Of a stretch of DNA of 13,524 nt, positions 5,749-12,479 are shown one piece after another. Both the position numbers and the translations under genes were made by a program. How positions within the stretch are numbered: position 1 is the first letter of the stretch; each line of letters opens with the position of its first letter. A model generated the notes under the pieces. The model did no database searches. It had not been told where the DNA came from and saw nothing but the letters and a program-made list of their open reading frames with translations. Source of the DNA: an uncultured Aeromicrobium sp. (lineage in GTDB: Bacteria > Actinomycetota > Actinomycetes > Propionibacteriales > Nocardioidaceae); NCBI RefSeq assembly GCF_946221465.1, contig NZ_CAMJVP010000072.1:1-13524 (forward strand). Direction: 5' to 3'.

Positions 5749-6498
5749 ATGGATCTGCGATTGCGTGACAGCGTGGTGGTCGTCACCGGAGCGAGCCGTG
5801 GTCTCGGTGCCGCGATGGCGATCGCCCTCGCCGCGGAGGGCGCCCACGTCGTCGCCGCCGCGCGCTCGGCACAGAGCCTGGAGGCCGTGGCCGAGCAGGG
5901 CGGCGGCCGGATCTCCACCGTCGAGACCGACATGCGCGACGAGGCCTCCGTGGCCGCGCTCGTCCCCGAGGTCATCGCCCGCCACGGTCGGATCGACGGC
6001 CTCATCAACAACGCCGGGATCGCGCCGGCGGGCAAGTTCGTGGACCAGGACCCGGCCATCTGGAAGGACGCGCTCGCGGTCAACGTCATCGCGCCGATGA
6101 TGCTGGCGCAGGCCGCCGGACGGCACATGATCGAGCAGCAGGCCGGGCGCATCGTCAACGTGGCCTCGACGACCGGGGTCCGGGGCAAGCCGCATCTGGT
6201 GGGCTACTCGACCTCCAAGGGCGCGGTCGTGCGCATGACCGAGGCCCTGGCGGCCGAGTGGGCACGGCACAACGTGCAGGTCAACTGCATCGCTCCGGGT
6301 GCCTTCGTCACCGAGGCGCAGAAGGCCGTGACCGAGTCGCCGGAGCTTCACGCCCGGCGTGTCGCCAAGATCCCGGCCGGCCGCATGGCCGATCCCGCCG
6401 AACTGGTGCCGCTCGCCTGCCTGCTCGTCTCGCCCGCATCCCCCTTCACCACCGGTGGCGTCTTCGTCGTCGACGGTGGCGAGTCCGGAAAGCTGTGA
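5749..6498 (+). CDS. Short-chain dehydrogenase/reductase
   Basis: This 249-residue classical SDR has complete active-site markers: TGASRGLG (residues 13-20), NNAG (87-90), Asn112, Ser140, Tyr153 and Lys157, and the terminal VVDGGESG. After the second strand it has AARS rather than an acidic residue, which favours NADP(H). The ATG lies two bases after the upstream stop, so translation is probably coupled. It is distinct from the HSD10-like dehydrogenase at 1350-2111. In this operon it could oxidise a secondary alcohol to the ketone that the monooxygenase needs, handle a ring hydroxyl (as BadH does in cyclohexanecarboxylate breakdown), or act on a hydroxyacyl-CoA. These roles are inferred from context; sequence alone proves only the oxidoreductase family. 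Confidence 0.92.
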   Translation: MDLRLRDSVVVVTGASRGLGAAMAIALAAEGAHVVAAARSAQSLEAVAEQGGGRISTVETDMRDEASVAALVPEVIARHGRIDGLINNAGIAPAGKFVDQDPAIWKDALAVNVIAPMMLAQAAGRHMIEQQAGRIVNVASTTGVRGKPHLVGYSTSKGAVVRMTEALAAEWARHNVQVNCIAPGAFVTEAQKAVTESPELHARRVAKIPAGRMADPAELVPLACLLVSPASPFTTGGVFVVDGGESGKL

Positions 6499-6502
6499 TC
6501 CG

Positions 6503-7306
6503 ATGATCATCGATGCCCACGCCCACGTCTGGCCCGACAAGATCGCCCACGCCGCGCTCGCCGGCAACCGCCTCCCGGGCCTGCAGGCCCGCGGCGACGG
6601 GACCGTGGGAGGCCTCATGGCCGACATGTCCGCCAGCGGTGTCAGCCTCTCCTGCTGCCTGGGGATCGCCAACCAGGCCCGGCACGTCGATCGCGTCAAC
6701 GAGTTCGTGGCCTCGCTGCGCTCCCCGGAGCGCTTCGGGTTCGGCACCGTCCACGTCGAGCTGTCGCCGGAGGAGAACCTGGCGAGCCTGCGCCGGCACG
6801 GCGTGACGGCGGTGAAGATCCACCCGCTGTTCCAGAACTTCGCGCTCGACGACCCGCGGCTCTGGGCGATCTTCGAGGCGTTCGGCAGCGAGATCGCCGT
6901 CATCACGCACGTGGGCGAGGGTGGCTCGCCGGAGGCCAACGCCCTGTCCAACCCGCGGATGATCCGCGACATCGCCCGGCAGTTCCCGCAGCTGCGGCTC
7001 ATGGCCTGCCATTTCGGCGGCTACAAGCTGTTCGACGACGCGCGCGAGATCCTCTCGGGAGTCGACGTGGTCCTGGAGACCTCGTGGCCCCCGAGCCTGG
7101 CGACGCTGCGACCCGAGGTCGTGCGGCGGCTCATCCGCGACCACGGGGCCGAGCGCATCGTGTTCGGCTCGGACTGGCCGATGACGAGTCCGACCGAGGA
7201 GATCGCCGCGATCGATGCCCTGGGGCTGAGCGACGACGAGGTCAAGCTGGTGCTGGGCGGCACGATGGCCCGGATGCTCGACCTGCCGTCGCCCTGGCGC
7301 GCCTGA
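6503..7306 (+). CDS. Amidohydrolase-2 family metal-dependent hydrolase/decarboxylase
   Basis: This 267-residue TIM-barrel protein belongs to the amidohydrolase-2 group, which includes ACMSD, gamma-resorcylate decarboxylase, the lactonase LigI and the hydratase LigJ. Metal-site residues are all visible: His6 and His8 in DAHAHVW, His136 in ITHVGEG, His170 in ACHFGG and Asp224 in FGSDWP. VKIHPLFQNF (Lys105, His107) is the usual strand motif of this group. The ATG lies four bases after the SDR stop, so it is the last gene of the plus-strand operon. Ordinary beta-oxidation needs no such enzyme. Opening a lactone, cleaving a beta-diketone, decarboxylating or hydrating an intermediate are all possible. 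The gene ends 12 nt from the stop of the convergent regulator gene. Family assignment is strong; the reaction is unknown. Confidence 0.9.
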   Translation: MIIDAHAHVWPDKIAHAALAGNRLPGLQARGDGTVGGLMADMSASGVSLSCCLGIANQARHVDRVNEFVASLRSPERFGFGTVHVELSPEENLASLRRHGVTAVKIHPLFQNFALDDPRLWAIFEAFGSEIAVITHVGEGGSPEANALSNPRMIRDIARQFPQLRLMACHFGGYKLFDDAREILSGVDVVLETSWPPSLATLRPEVVRRLIRDHGAERIVFGSDWPMTSPTEEIAAIDALGLSDDEVKLVLGGTMARMLDLPSPWRA

Positions 7307-7318
7307 GCGTCGGCGATC

Positions 7319-8056
7319 TCAGCCGGTCCAGCTGATCGGCTCGTTCAGCACGTCGGGGAACTTGCGCTCCGCGTATCGCAGGTACTGGTCGATGTGATCG
7401 GCCATCGCCTGGGACGAGGCCAGCGGATCGCGGGAGGCGATCGCCTCGTAGATCTGGGCGTGGGCGTCCTGGACGGCCTCGCGGCGCACCTCCGGGTAGT
7501 CGATGCCGATCGCGGAGCCGTCGAGGATGTCCAGCAGTGCGTCGATGAGATAGCCGAACATGGCGTTGCCCGAGCCATGGGCGATGACGTCGTGGAAGCG
7601 CTTGTTCTCCTCCAGGAAGATCCGCTGATCACCCAGATGCCGCTTCATGGTGTCCACGCTCGCCTTGAGGTCGGCCAGCTGCTCGTCGCTCATGCGCTCG
7701 GCCGCGAGCTGCGCCATGACGGGCTCGAGTCCGGCGCGTGACTCCGCGATGGTGCGGAATGGCGCGTTCGCGAACTGCAGCAGCAGCGTCAGCGAGGTGG
7801 CGAGCGCCGTTGAGTCCGGGCGCTCGACCACCGGGCCGCCGCCGGGACCCGGGCGCAGGCTGATGACGCCCTGCAGCTCCAGGAAGCGCAGCGACTCGCG
7901 AAGGGTGCCGCGGCCGACCTGGTACTCCTCGAGCATGAGGCGCTCGGGAGGCAGCCGGTCGCCGACGTGGTTGCCCCGCCGGTTGATGTCGGCAACGATC
8001 TGCTGCGCGAGCAGCATCGCCGTCTTCGGCGGTCGCGCGTGGGTCACAGACGCCAT
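7319..8056 (-). CDS. GntR-family transcriptional regulator, FadR/FCD type
   Basis: This 245-residue regulator has an N-terminal winged helix (about residues 10-80, with GDRLPPERLMLEEYQVGRG and TLRESLRFLELQGVI) and a C-terminal all-helical FCD ligand domain. Likely metal or ligand residues are visible in FLEENKRFHD (His155), DAHAQI (His199) and ADHIDQYL (His221). FCD regulators typically sense organic acids or acyl-CoAs and repress neighbouring catabolic genes. The ATG follows GGAGGAAAG. It is downstream of the monooxygenase, CoA-transferase and hydrolase genes after a 90-nt gap, and converges on the amidohydrolase gene. The likely targets are these operons and itself, but I found no clear TNGTNNNACNA operator in the window, so the regulon is inferred. 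The family is certain. Confidence 0.93.
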   Translation of the reverse strand: MASVTHARPPKTAMLLAQQIVADINRRGNHVGDRLPPERLMLEEYQVGRGTLRESLRFLELQGVISLRPGPGGGPVVERPDSTALATSLTLLLQFANAPFRTIAESRAGLEPVMAQLAAERMSDEQLADLKASVDTMKRHLGDQRIFLEENKRFHDVIAHGSGNAMFGYLIDALLDILDGSAIGIDYPEVRREAVQDAHAQIYEAIASRDPLASSQAMADHIDQYLRYAERKFPDVLNEPISWTG

Positions 8057-8146
8057 CTTTCCTCCATCGAACGTGGGCCGGCGGTTACTGGCCGTTCACT
8101 CACGAGAATCCTATGCATCAATCTGTCCTCAAGGCGAGCGACCGCG
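8057..8146 (-). promoter_or_regulatory. Upstream region of the regulator gene with possible own promoter
   Basis: Ninety bases separate the hydrolase stop from the regulator start. A possible -10 element TAGGAT lies on the minus strand at 8113-8108, but I see no well-spaced -35. An imperfect dyad, GAACG..GGCC (8069-8079) against GGCCGTTC (8090-8097), lies in the predicted leader and could be an autoregulatory site. Both points are weak; the regulator may also be read from the upstream operon. Confidence 0.3.
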
Positions 8147-9079
8147 TCACTGTTGGACGGACATCTGATCGCGGACGAAGCCCGCGACGGCCTCGACGAG
8201 CCGATCGCGGGCCGCGCGAGCACCGTCGGACGGCCCGGTCGTGCGCAGGAAGCCGTGGCAGAGGGCGGGCTCGTGGTCGTGGCGCACGGGGACGCCGAGG
8301 GCGCGCAGCGCGTCGGCGTAGGCGAACCCCTCGTCGCGCAGGGGATCGTGCCCGGCGGTCAGCAGGTAGGTCGGCGGATGACCGGCCCGGACGCCGCGTA
8401 GCGGGCTCACGCGGGGATCGCTGCGCTGGTCGGGGTCGGTGTAGTGGTCGAAGAACCACGCCATGTCACGGGCTCCGATCGGGAAACCGTCCTGCTGCTC
8501 GCGGTACGAGTCACGCGTGGTGTCGTGGTCCAGCACCGGATACACCGCGACGAGCCCGGTGACAAGGTCCCGGCGCCGCTGGGCGACGACCGCCGCGAGG
8601 TTCCCGCCGGCGCTGTCGCCGCCGACAAACAACGGGAGGTCCCGGTGCTGCTCTGCGGCCCACGCCAGGCAGCGGTCGACGTCGTCGACGGCCGCCGGAC
8701 AACGATGCTCGGGGGCGCGCCGGTACTCGACGCTCAGGACGCGCAGGCCGGCACGCGCGGCGAGGAACCGGCACAGCTCGTCGGCGTACTCCAGGTCGCC
8801 GGTCACCCATCCGCCGCCGTGCGCGTACACCAGCGTGGCGTGCGGAGCTCCGTGCTCGTAGCGGCGCACCCGGAGCGGGGACGCCTGGGGCGCGGTCGGC
8901 ACCAGCAGGTCCTCGACGTGGTCCACCGGCGGACCGGCGGCGCACGCGACGTCGCCCCCGCTCACGCGCTCGCGGGCCTCCTCGGGTGTGAGGTCGACCA
9001 GTGCCGCCGCTCCCGATCCCCGTGCCCCGTCGCGCAGGGCGGCGATCGCGGGATCGAGCGGGTCAACCCGAGATGACAT
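8147..9079 (-). CDS. Alpha/beta hydrolase, hormone-sensitive-lipase type esterase
   Basis: This 310-residue serine hydrolase has the full set of HSL-family features: oxyanion HGGG (87-90), nucleophile Ser156 in GDSAGG, Asp245 in AGHDPLRDEG and His275 in LCHGF. No signal peptide is visible, so it is probably cytoplasmic. It would cleave a carboxylic ester or lactone. Its ATG lies inside the end of the CoA-transferase gene, overlapping by 17 nt, and no good ribosome site is seen, so coupled translation is likely. Lying in one operon with a Baeyer-Villiger monooxygenase, it most simply hydrolyses the ester or lactone that enzyme makes; such pairing is a known arrangement. The family is certain, the physiological substrate inferred. 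Confidence 0.93.
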   Translation of the reverse strand: MSSRVDPLDPAIAALRDGARGSGAAALVDLTPEEARERVSGGDVACAAGPPVDHVEDLLVPTAPQASPLRVRRYEHGAPHATLVYAHGGGWVTGDLEYADELCRFLAARAGLRVLSVEYRRAPEHRCPAAVDDVDRCLAWAAEQHRDLPLFVGGDSAGGNLAAVVAQRRRDLVTGLVAVYPVLDHDTTRDSYREQQDGFPIGARDMAWFFDHYTDPDQRSDPRVSPLRGVRAGHPPTYLLTAGHDPLRDEGFAYADALRALGVPVRHDHEPALCHGFLRTTGPSDGARAARDRLVEAVAGFVRDQMSVQQ

Positions 9080-10274
9080 GGCGCTCGGCCAGCTCGGCGA
9101 GGCGCCGGTCGTCGTAGCCGGCGAGCGATCGCAGGATCTCGTGGGTGTGCTCGCCGACGGCCGGAACGCCGTCGTACTCGGGCCCGTCGTACCCCGCCAC
9201 GTGCAGCACCGGGCCCGGCGTGAGGGCCGGCCCGAGCACGGTGTTCTGGAGGTGACGCAGCGTCCGCTCCAGGAAGTGCGGATCCTCGCTGATGTCGCGG
9301 GAGTCGTTCACGGCCGCCGCCACGACCTCGTGGTCGTCGAGGATCTTGAGCGCCTCGTCGCGGTCGTAGGAGCCGACCCACTCGGTGACGATCTGCTGGA
9401 GCGTGTCGTTGTTGGCCATGCGGGCGGTGTTGGTGGCGTAGCGCTCGTCGGTCTTGAGCTCGGGACGGCCCATCGCCTCGAACAGCCGCATGGCGATCGC
9501 CTGGTTGGAGGCGGCGATGGAGAGCCATCCGCCGTCGGCGGCCTGGTAGATCCCCCGTGGGGAGGCGGCGCCGGAGGCGTTGCCATGCCGCTGCATCACC
9601 GTGCCGCTGGCGGTGTAGTTGAGCACGGCGTCGCCGAGGATGAACATGAGGGGCTCGTACAGCGCGACGTCGACCTCGGAGCCGCGGCCGCCGGATATCT
9701 CGCGCCGGAACAGCGCCATCGCGGTGCCGAAGGCGGCGGAGATGCCGGCGATGGAGTCGGCGAAGCCGAAGGGAGGAGCCGTCGGGGGCGTCTCGGGCCA
9801 CCCGTTGAGGAAGGCGAACCCGCTCGCCGTCTCGGCCACCGTGCCGAAGCCGGGGCGTTCGCGGTAGGGGCCGGTCTGCCCGAACCCGCTGACCCGTGTC
9901 ATCACCAGTCCGGGCTGATCGGCCGACAGCTCGGCGTACGACATGCCCCAGGCCTCGAGCCGGCCCGGCCGGAAGTTCTCGATGAGCACGTCGGCGCCCC
10001 GGACGAGATCGCGGACGATCTCGCGCCCGGCCGGCTCGCGAAGATCGATGCCCACCGAGCGCTTGCCGGAGTTGAGCCGGGCGAAGCCGATGGCCATGCC
10101 CTCGTGGGCCGGCTGCCACTGCCGGGCGAAGTCACCCTGACGGGGATCCTCGACCTTGATCACCTCGGCGCCGAAGTCGCGCAGCATCCGGCCCGCGGTG
10201 GGGGCGGCGTACATGGAGCCGAGTTCGATGACGCGGACCCCCGCCAGCGGAGGTGTCGTCGTGGTGTCGGGCAT
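9063..10274 (-). CDS. Class III CoA-transferase (CaiB/BaiF family)
   Basis: This 403-residue protein moves CoA between carboxylic acids, or racemises acyl-CoAs in some relatives. Family landmarks are RVIELGSMYAAPTAGRMLRDFGAEVIKVEDP at the N-terminus (described by position: residues 14-44), NSGKRSVGIDL (68-78), ENFRPGRLEAWGM (99-111), VSGFGQTGPY (128-137) and FADSIAGISAAFG, where Asp173 matches the catalytic Asp of formyl-CoA transferase. ATG at 10274 follows AAGGAG with a normal gap, 15 nt after the monooxygenase stop. In this operon it probably activates the acid released by the hydrolase; no acyl-CoA ligase is present in the window, which makes this the likely entry to beta-oxidation. An AMACR-like racemase role is an alternative. 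Confidence 0.92.
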   Translation of the reverse strand: MPDTTTTPPLAGVRVIELGSMYAAPTAGRMLRDFGAEVIKVEDPRQGDFARQWQPAHEGMAIGFARLNSGKRSVGIDLREPAGREIVRDLVRGADVLIENFRPGRLEAWGMSYAELSADQPGLVMTRVSGFGQTGPYRERPGFGTVAETASGFAFLNGWPETPPTAPPFGFADSIAGISAAFGTAMALFRREISGGRGSEVDVALYEPLMFILGDAVLNYTASGTVMQRHGNASGAASPRGIYQAADGGWLSIAASNQAIAMRLFEAMGRPELKTDERYATNTARMANNDTLQQIVTEWVGSYDRDEALKILDDHEVVAAAVNDSRDISEDPHFLERTLRHLQNTVLGPALTPGPVLHVAGYDGPEYDGVPAVGEHTHEILRSLAGYDDRRLAELAERHVISG

Positions 10275-10289
10275 CGAGAACTCCTTGTG

Positions 10290-11912
10290 TCAGGTGGTGG
10301 CGAAGCCGGGATAGCCGCGGTTCGCGATGTCGGCACAGACGGCGCGGTAGTGTCCGACGCCGCCGAGGTAGAGCGCGAACACCCGTGGTTTGCCGGGGAC
10401 GTTGGCCCCGACGTACCAGCTGTTGCCCTTCATGAACAGCGTGGGCTCGGCGGTCTCGAACACGTGGCGCGTCCAGTCGTCCTGGGCCTCCTCGGTCACC
10501 TCCGAGCGCTCGTGACCGTGCTCGCGGAGCCAGCCGATGTGGTCGGTGATCCACTCGACGTGCTGCTCGATCGAGATCAGGACGTTGCTGATCACCGAGG
10601 GGCTGCCCGCGCCGGCGACGAAGTAGAGGTTCGGGAAGCGATGCGTCCCGATGCCCAGATAGGTGCGGGGACCGTCCTTCCACGCCTCGGGGAGCGTCAG
10701 GCCCCCGACGCCGGTGATGTTCGCGGCGAACAGCGCGCCGGTGAGGGCGTCGAATCCGGTGGCGAAGACGAGCGTGTCCAGCTCGACGAGGCGCCCGCTG
10801 CGCAGCCGGACGCCCTCGGGCACGATGCGCTCGATCGGATCGGAGGCGACGTCGACGAGCGTGACGTTCTCGCGGTTGTACGTCGTGTAGTAGTCGATCT
10901 CGAGGACCAGGCGCTTGGAGCCGAAGGGGTAGCCCCGCGGGCACAGCAGCTCCGCGGTCTGCGGGTCGTGCACGATGCCGCGGATCTTCTCGCGGACCAG
11001 CTCGCCCACCCGTTCGGCGGCCTCCTCGCTGGTGCGCAGATCGGTGTAGGCGGCGAGGATGTCCGGCCCCCCGCGTTCCCAGTACTCGTCGAAGGCCTCC
11101 CGCAGCTCCTCCTCGCTCACCTCGAGCGCGGAGCGGGTCCCGATCGCGCGGTGGGTCCCGCCGGGATGGTGGCGTGCCGCCTCGCGGTACTCCTCGAACC
11201 GGCTCTTGAGATCCTCGGCGTACTCCTGGTCGAGCGGGTGGTTCTTGGCGGGCATCACGAAGTGCGCCGTGCGCTGGAGGACCGTGAGGTGGTCGGCCTG
11301 CTTCGCGAGCTGGGGGATGACCTGGACGCCGGACGAGCCGGTGCCGATGACGGCGACCCGCTGGCCGGAGACGTCGACGCCGTCGTGCGGCCAGGCGCCG
11401 GTGTGCAGCGTCCGCCCGGCGAAGTCGTCGATGCCGGGGATGTCGGGAAGCTGGGGGACGGCGAGCTGGCCGGTGGCCATGATCACGTGGGCGGCGGTGA
11501 GGCGATCGCCGTGGTCGGTCGTGACGTGCCAGCGGTTCGTCTCGTCGTTCCACGTCACGCCGTTCACGCGGGTGCCGAAGGTGAAGTTCGCCCGCAGGTC
11601 GAACTTGTCGGCGACGAAGTTGATGTAGCGCAGGATCTCGGGTTGGGCCGGATAGCGCTCGGTCCAGTCCCACTCACGGACCAGGTCGCTGGAGAAGGAG
11701 TAGCAGTAGTCGACGCTCTCGATGTCGCACCGCGCGCCGGGGTAGCGGTTCCAGTACCAGACCCCGCCGACGTCGTTACCGGCGTCGATCCCGTGGACGC
11801 GGAACCCGAGCTCGCGGAGCCGGTACACGCTGTACAGTCCCGAGAAACCCGCGCCGACGACGAGCACGTCGAGCTCGCCGGGCACCGGATTGCGGTGCGA
11901 AGTGGTCGCCAT
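10290..11912 (-). CDS. Type I Baeyer-Villiger monooxygenase (cyclohexanone monooxygenase-like)
   Basis: This 540-residue FAD- and NADPH-dependent flavoprotein inserts one oxygen beside a carbonyl, turning ketones to esters or cyclic ketones to lactones. The diagnostic fingerprint FxGxxxHxxxWP is present as FAGRTLHTGAWP (164-175). Two dinucleotide-binding motifs flank it, GAGFSG (20-25) and GTGSSG (190-195). The WYWNRYPGARCD segment (52-63) and the C-terminal NSWYVGANVPGKPR motif are typical of the cyclohexanone/cyclopentanone monooxygenase group. Start: ATG at 11912 lies six bases after GAGGAGG; an in-frame TTG at 11927 lies upstream of that site and is rejected. It opens the minus-strand operon with CoA-transferase and hydrolase genes and has a good promoter. 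The reaction class is very sure; cyclic versus linear ketone cannot be told from sequence alone. Confidence 0.95.
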   Translation of the reverse strand: MATTSHRNPVPGELDVLVVGAGFSGLYSVYRLRELGFRVHGIDAGNDVGGVWYWNRYPGARCDIESVDYCYSFSSDLVREWDWTERYPAQPEILRYINFVADKFDLRANFTFGTRVNGVTWNDETNRWHVTTDHGDRLTAAHVIMATGQLAVPQLPDIPGIDDFAGRTLHTGAWPHDGVDVSGQRVAVIGTGSSGVQVIPQLAKQADHLTVLQRTAHFVMPAKNHPLDQEYAEDLKSRFEEYREAARHHPGGTHRAIGTRSALEVSEEELREAFDEYWERGGPDILAAYTDLRTSEEAAERVGELVREKIRGIVHDPQTAELLCPRGYPFGSKRLVLEIDYYTTYNRENVTLVDVASDPIERIVPEGVRLRSGRLVELDTLVFATGFDALTGALFAANITGVGGLTLPEAWKDGPRTYLGIGTHRFPNLYFVAGAGSPSVISNVLISIEQHVEWITDHIGWLREHGHERSEVTEEAQDDWTRHVFETAEPTLFMKGNSWYVGANVPGKPRVFALYLGGVGHYRAVCADIANRGYPGFATT

Positions 11913-11918
11913 CCCTAG

Positions 11919-11925
11919 CCTCCTC
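11919..11925 (-). promoter_or_regulatory. Ribosome binding site of the monooxygenase
   Basis: GAGGAGG on the minus strand, six bases before the ATG at 11912. It lies just downstream of the alternative TTG at 11927-11925 and shares one base with it, so it can only serve the ATG. Confidence 0.8.
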
Positions 11926-11940
11926 AAACGATGAATATGA

Positions 11941-11969
11941 ATAATACGGATCTAGGCGTGTGACAGCAA
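11941..11969 (-). promoter_or_regulatory. Promoter of the monooxygenase operon
   Basis: On the minus strand, TTGCTG (11969-11964) and TATTAT (11946-11941) are spaced by 17 nt, giving a start near 11934 and a leader of about 22 nt with a strong ribosome site. The -35 lies within the CRP-like palindrome at 11959-11974. Confidence 0.7.
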
Positions 11970-11974
11970 CCACA
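11959..11974. promoter_or_regulatory. Candidate CRP/GlxR-type operator over the monooxygenase -35
   Basis: The plus strand reads TGTGACAGCAACCACA and the minus strand TGTGGTTGCTGTCACA, matching TGTGA-N6-TCACA at 9 of 10 fixed positions. It fully covers the -35 element, a position usually associated with repression. Identification of the bound protein is inferred. Confidence 0.5.
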
Positions 11975-11983
11975 CAGGGGACA

Positions 11984-12406
11984 TCATCGCGACGTGTGGG
12001 CGATGTAGACGTCGCAGGGGGCGTGGTGGGCCACCGCCGTGGCGATGCTCCCCATCACGCGGGCGACGGACGACTGGACGCGGCGGTTGCCCACGACGAT
12101 GAGGTCGGCACCGAGCCGATCGGCCTCGCTCACCAGGGCGTCGGCGGGCCGGCCCGTGACCACCGCGGAGGTGACCTGCGGAGCGACCGAGCGCAGGGTC
12201 TCGGCCGTCTGCGCGGCGAGGTCCTCGGCATCGCCGGCGACGTCGACCTGGACGTGGTGCTGGGCGTCCTCGTAGTCGAGGGAGTCGCGGGTGACCGCGG
12301 TGATGACGTGCAGACGTGCCTCGAGCGCTCGGGCGAGAGCGGCGGCGGTCCGGGCCGCGCTCAGGGCAGTGCTGCTGCCGTCGACGCCGACGATGATCAG
12401 GTCCAT
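11984..12406 (-). CDS. Universal stress protein (UspA family)
   Basis: This 140-residue single-domain protein has the UspA pattern: an N-terminal strand MDLIIVGVDGSSTALSAAR and the C-terminal nucleotide loop LIVVGNRRVQSSVARVMGSIATAVAHHAPCDVYI. The usual loop is GxxGx9G(S/T); here the second glycine is Arg (GNRR), while the x9 spacing and final GS are kept, so ATP binding is plausible but not assured. Some mycobacterial relatives bind ATP or cAMP. ATG at 12406 follows GAGGAGG. It is divergent from fprB and upstream of the monooxygenase in the same direction, but that gene has its own promoter. A role in the catabolic island is not evident; it is probably a stress or energy-state protein. Confidence 0.9.
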   Translation of the reverse strand: MDLIIVGVDGSSTALSAARTAAALARALEARLHVITAVTRDSLDYEDAQHHVQVDVAGDAEDLAAQTAETLRSVAPQVTSAVVTGRPADALVSEADRLGADLIVVGNRRVQSSVARVMGSIATAVAHHAPCDVYIAHTSR

Positions 12407-12479
12407 GGGTTCCTCCTCGGGGAATCTATGACTATCGTATACACCGAATCCCCCACAGGTGTGAGGAAGATCTCATCGG
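12407..12479. promoter_or_regulatory. Divergent promoter region, universal stress protein / fprB
   Basis: Seventy-three bases separate the two divergent starts. An AT-richer pocket around 12425-12443, with the palindrome GTATAC (12437-12442), offers -10-like sequences on both strands (TATACA rightward, TACGAT leftward). I see no convincing -35 element for either. Ribosome sites are GAGGAGG for the stress protein and GAGGAAGA (12463-12470) for fprB. Confidence 0.45.
12460..12475 (+). promoter_or_regulatory. CRP-like palindrome in the fprB leader
   Basis: TGTGAGGAAGATCTCA matches TGTGA-N6-TCACA at 9 of 10 fixed positions. It overlaps the ribosome binding site of fprB rather than a -35 element, so it may be chance or a roadblock-type site. 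Confidence 0.25.

Noticed and set aside
8988..11918. A 976-codon open plus-strand frame across the CoA-transferase and monooxygenase genes
   Set aside because: It lies opposite two proteins with full catalytic motifs. The translation is low-complexity Gly/Ala/Arg/His with no domain. Long antisense frames are expected in GC-rich coding DNA.
11970..11999. CCACAC/GTGTGG inverted repeat downstream of the stress protein as a terminator
   Set aside because: Only six pairs around an 18-nt loop, and half of it lies in the CRP-like site and promoter; too weak to call.
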